A stretch of DNA of 7,325 bases. It comes from an uncultured Prevotellaceae bacterium (GTDB lineage Bacteria > Bacteroidota > Bacteroidia > Bacteroidales > Bacteroidaceae). The notes beneath the pieces are model-generated. The model searched no databases, had not been told where the DNA came from, and worked only from the letters and a program-made list of their open reading frames with translations. Positions 5,990 to 7,325 of the stretch are shown one piece after another. The position numbers were made by a program, and so were the translations under genes. Location of the stretch: positions 1 to 7,325 of the forward strand of contig CAMZHP010000166.1 of the NCBI GenBank assembly GCA_947306845.1, read 5' to 3'. Each line of letters opens with the position of its first letter. Within the stretch, counting starts at the first letter, position 1.

Positions 5990-7325
5990 ATGAAGAATAA
6001 GATATTCACATTCATTGTCTTGCTGTTGTGCTCGGTGAGCATGATGGCTCAGGAAAAAGTGCTCACGGGCAGTGTGACAGAGAAACTCGACAATGGTACA
6101 AATGACCCTATCATCGGTGCCAATGTGGTGCTCGTCAACAGCCAGAACCGCTATATCAAGGGCGCTGTCACTGACATCGACGGCAACTATGTGCTGCAAG
6201 TGCCGGCTGATGCAAAAAATCTGAAAGTGAGGGCTACATATATCGGTATGAAAACCATGACGGTCAACTATACTGGGCAAACACAGATTGATTTCCAGTT
6301 GGAAAACGAGACCGTGCTCCAGGAGGTGGTGGTCACTGGCGCCCGTGGTGGGCGTGATGGCATGGGCATTTCCAGACTTGAACAGACCTCCTCAGTACAG
6401 AAAGTCGACATGTCGGCCATCGTAGAGACACAGCCTGTCACTTCGGTGGAGGAAGCCCTGCAGGGACAAGTCGCTGGTTTGGACATCAATCTCGGCGGTG
6501 ACCCAGGCGCACGCTCCAGCATACGTATCCGTGGTACCAGTTCGCTGAGCGCGTCCAACGAACCGCTCATCGTTATCGACGGTGTGCCACAGGATGTCGA
6601 CATCACTGATGACTTCAATTTCTCCACCGCCAACGAGGAGGATTTCGGCGCATTGCTCAATATTGCGCCGGCTAACATCGAGAGCATCGAGGTGCTCAAG
6701 GATGCCTCAGCTACTGCTATCTACGGTACGAAGGGTGCCAACGGTGTGCTCCTCATCAACACCAAGAGAGGGTCGATGGGAAAGACCAAGTTTTCTTTCT
6801 CTTCCAAGTTCACCACCAAGCATGAGCCCAAGAGTATCCCATTGCTCAACGGTGCGCAGTATGTGGCACTCATGCAGGATGCCATCTGGAATGCTGCCAA
6901 TGCCAAGGGTATCAGCAATGCTGGCAACGAGATGAACATGCTCTTCAACAATGCAGAACTCAACTACGACCCCAACTTCCGCTACTACGATGAGTACAAT
7001 GTCGATACCGACTGGCTCGGAGCTGTGAAGCAGGATGCCATCATCACTGACAACAACTTCTCGATGACGGGTGGTGGTGAGAAGGCAGTGTATAAGTTCA
7101 ACCTCGGTTACTACGATGAGCAGGGCACCACAGTGGGCACTGGCGTGCAACGCTTATCAACGGGACTAAAAATCACTTATAACTTCAGCGACCGCTTGCG
7201 CGTGCGCACCGACTTCTCGTTCACCAACACCAATAAGGATGCCAATGCGCTGTCCACCGTGCGCAACATTGCCATGCAGAAAATGCCCAACCTCAGTCCC
7301 TACTGGATTGATGACGTGACGAAAA
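5990..7325 (+). CDS. SusC/RagA-family TonB-dependent outer-membrane transporter (3' truncated)
   Basis: The frame stays open to the window end, giving 445 residues of a protein that normally has about 1,000. Signal peptide: MKNK, hydrophobic core about 5-19, probable cleavage MMA/Q at 20-21. Next is a carboxypeptidase-regulatory-like Ig-type domain (about 24-105: VLTGSV, PIIGANVVLV, TDIDGNYVLQVP), then the TonB-box-like LQEVVVTGARG (110-120), then the plug domain (about 130-262) with the SusC hallmarks EALQGQVAGL (155-164), IRIRGTSSL (178-186), PLIVIDGVP (192-200), and IESIEVLKDASATAIYG (230-246) leading into GANGVLLINTKRG (249-261). Barrel strands begin after about 265. Family members import large ligands (glycans, peptides, others) across the outer membrane using TonB energy, usually capped by a SusD lipoprotein; a susD gene would be expected just beyond the edge. 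No neighbouring enzyme indicates the substrate. The 11-base gap from the FAS1 gene implies translational proximity in one operon. Confidence 0.95.
   Translation, partial: MKNKIFTFIVLLLCSVSMMAQEKVLTGSVTEKLDNGTNDPIIGANVVLVNSQNRYIKGAVTDIDGNYVLQVPADAKNLKVRATYIGMKTMTVNYTGQTQIDFQLENETVLQEVVVTGARGGRDGMGISRLEQTSSVQKVDMSAIVETQPVTSVEEALQGQVAGLDINLGGDPGARSSIRIRGTSSLSASNEPLIVIDGVPQDVDITDDFNFSTANEEDFGALLNIAPANIESIEVLKDASATAIYGTKGANGVLLINTKRGSMGKTKFSFSSKFTTKHEPKSIPLLNGAQYVALMQDAIWNAANAKGISNAGNEMNMLFNNAELNYDPNFRYYDEYNVDTDWLGAVKQDAIITDNNFSMTGGGEKAVYKFNLGYYDEQGTTVGTGVQRLSTGLKITYNFSDRLRVRTDFSFTNTNKDANALSTVRNIAMQKMPNLSPYWIDDVTK

Noticed and set aside
1..7325. CRISPR array, tRNA, rRNA, insertion sequence or integrase
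   Set aside because: No regularly spaced repeats, no transposase or recombinase motifs, and no recognisable structural RNA sequence were seen on either strand.

Overview
The window reads as chromosomal DNA of a Bacteroidales bacterium, probably Prevotella-like. The main reasons are a SusC/RagA-type TonB-dependent transporter, lipoproteins with short signal peptides, promoter elements of the Bacteroidetes type (TTTG and TAnnTTTG) instead of the E. coli -35/-10 boxes, and weak or absent Shine-Dalgarno sequences. Assignment to genus is a guess. Every convincing gene is on the + strand.

Layout: (1) The C-terminal end of an unidentified gene (2-88). (2) A flavin reductase-like FMN-binding split-barrel protein carrying a lipoprotein signal peptide (169-885). 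(3) A recognisable promoter (about 962-993) just before a 656-residue membrane receptor-phosphatase with an extracytoplasmic Cache-like sensor, HAMP and a SpoIIE/RsbU-type PP2C phosphatase (1019-2989). (4) Only 28 bases later, a 176-residue two-helix membrane protein of unknown function (3018-3548), likely co-transcribed with the phosphatase. (5) A 141-base control region holding a perfect 11-bp inverted repeat interlocked with a near-ideal Bacteroidetes promoter, followed by a leader hairpin. (6) A 762-residue lipoprotein with four FAS1 (fasciclin-like) modules (3690-5978). (7) Eleven bases downstream, the first 445 residues of a SusC/RagA-family outer-membrane transporter, cut by the window end (5990-7325).

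Interpretation: the window joins two probable transcription units. The first is a signalling pair, in which the phosphatase probably senses an extracytoplasmic cue and dephosphorylates an unseen anti-anti-sigma (STAS) partner. The second is an outer-membrane uptake or adhesion operon that starts with a FAS1 lipoprotein instead of with susC. No sugar-degrading enzyme, SusD, ECF sigma or anti-sigma gene is visible, so the substrate cannot be named. The least ordinary points are the interlocked palindrome and promoter ahead of the FAS1-susC operon, the exported flavin reductase-like protein, and the uncharacterised partner of the phosphatase. I see no mobile element, tRNA, rRNA or CRISPR array.
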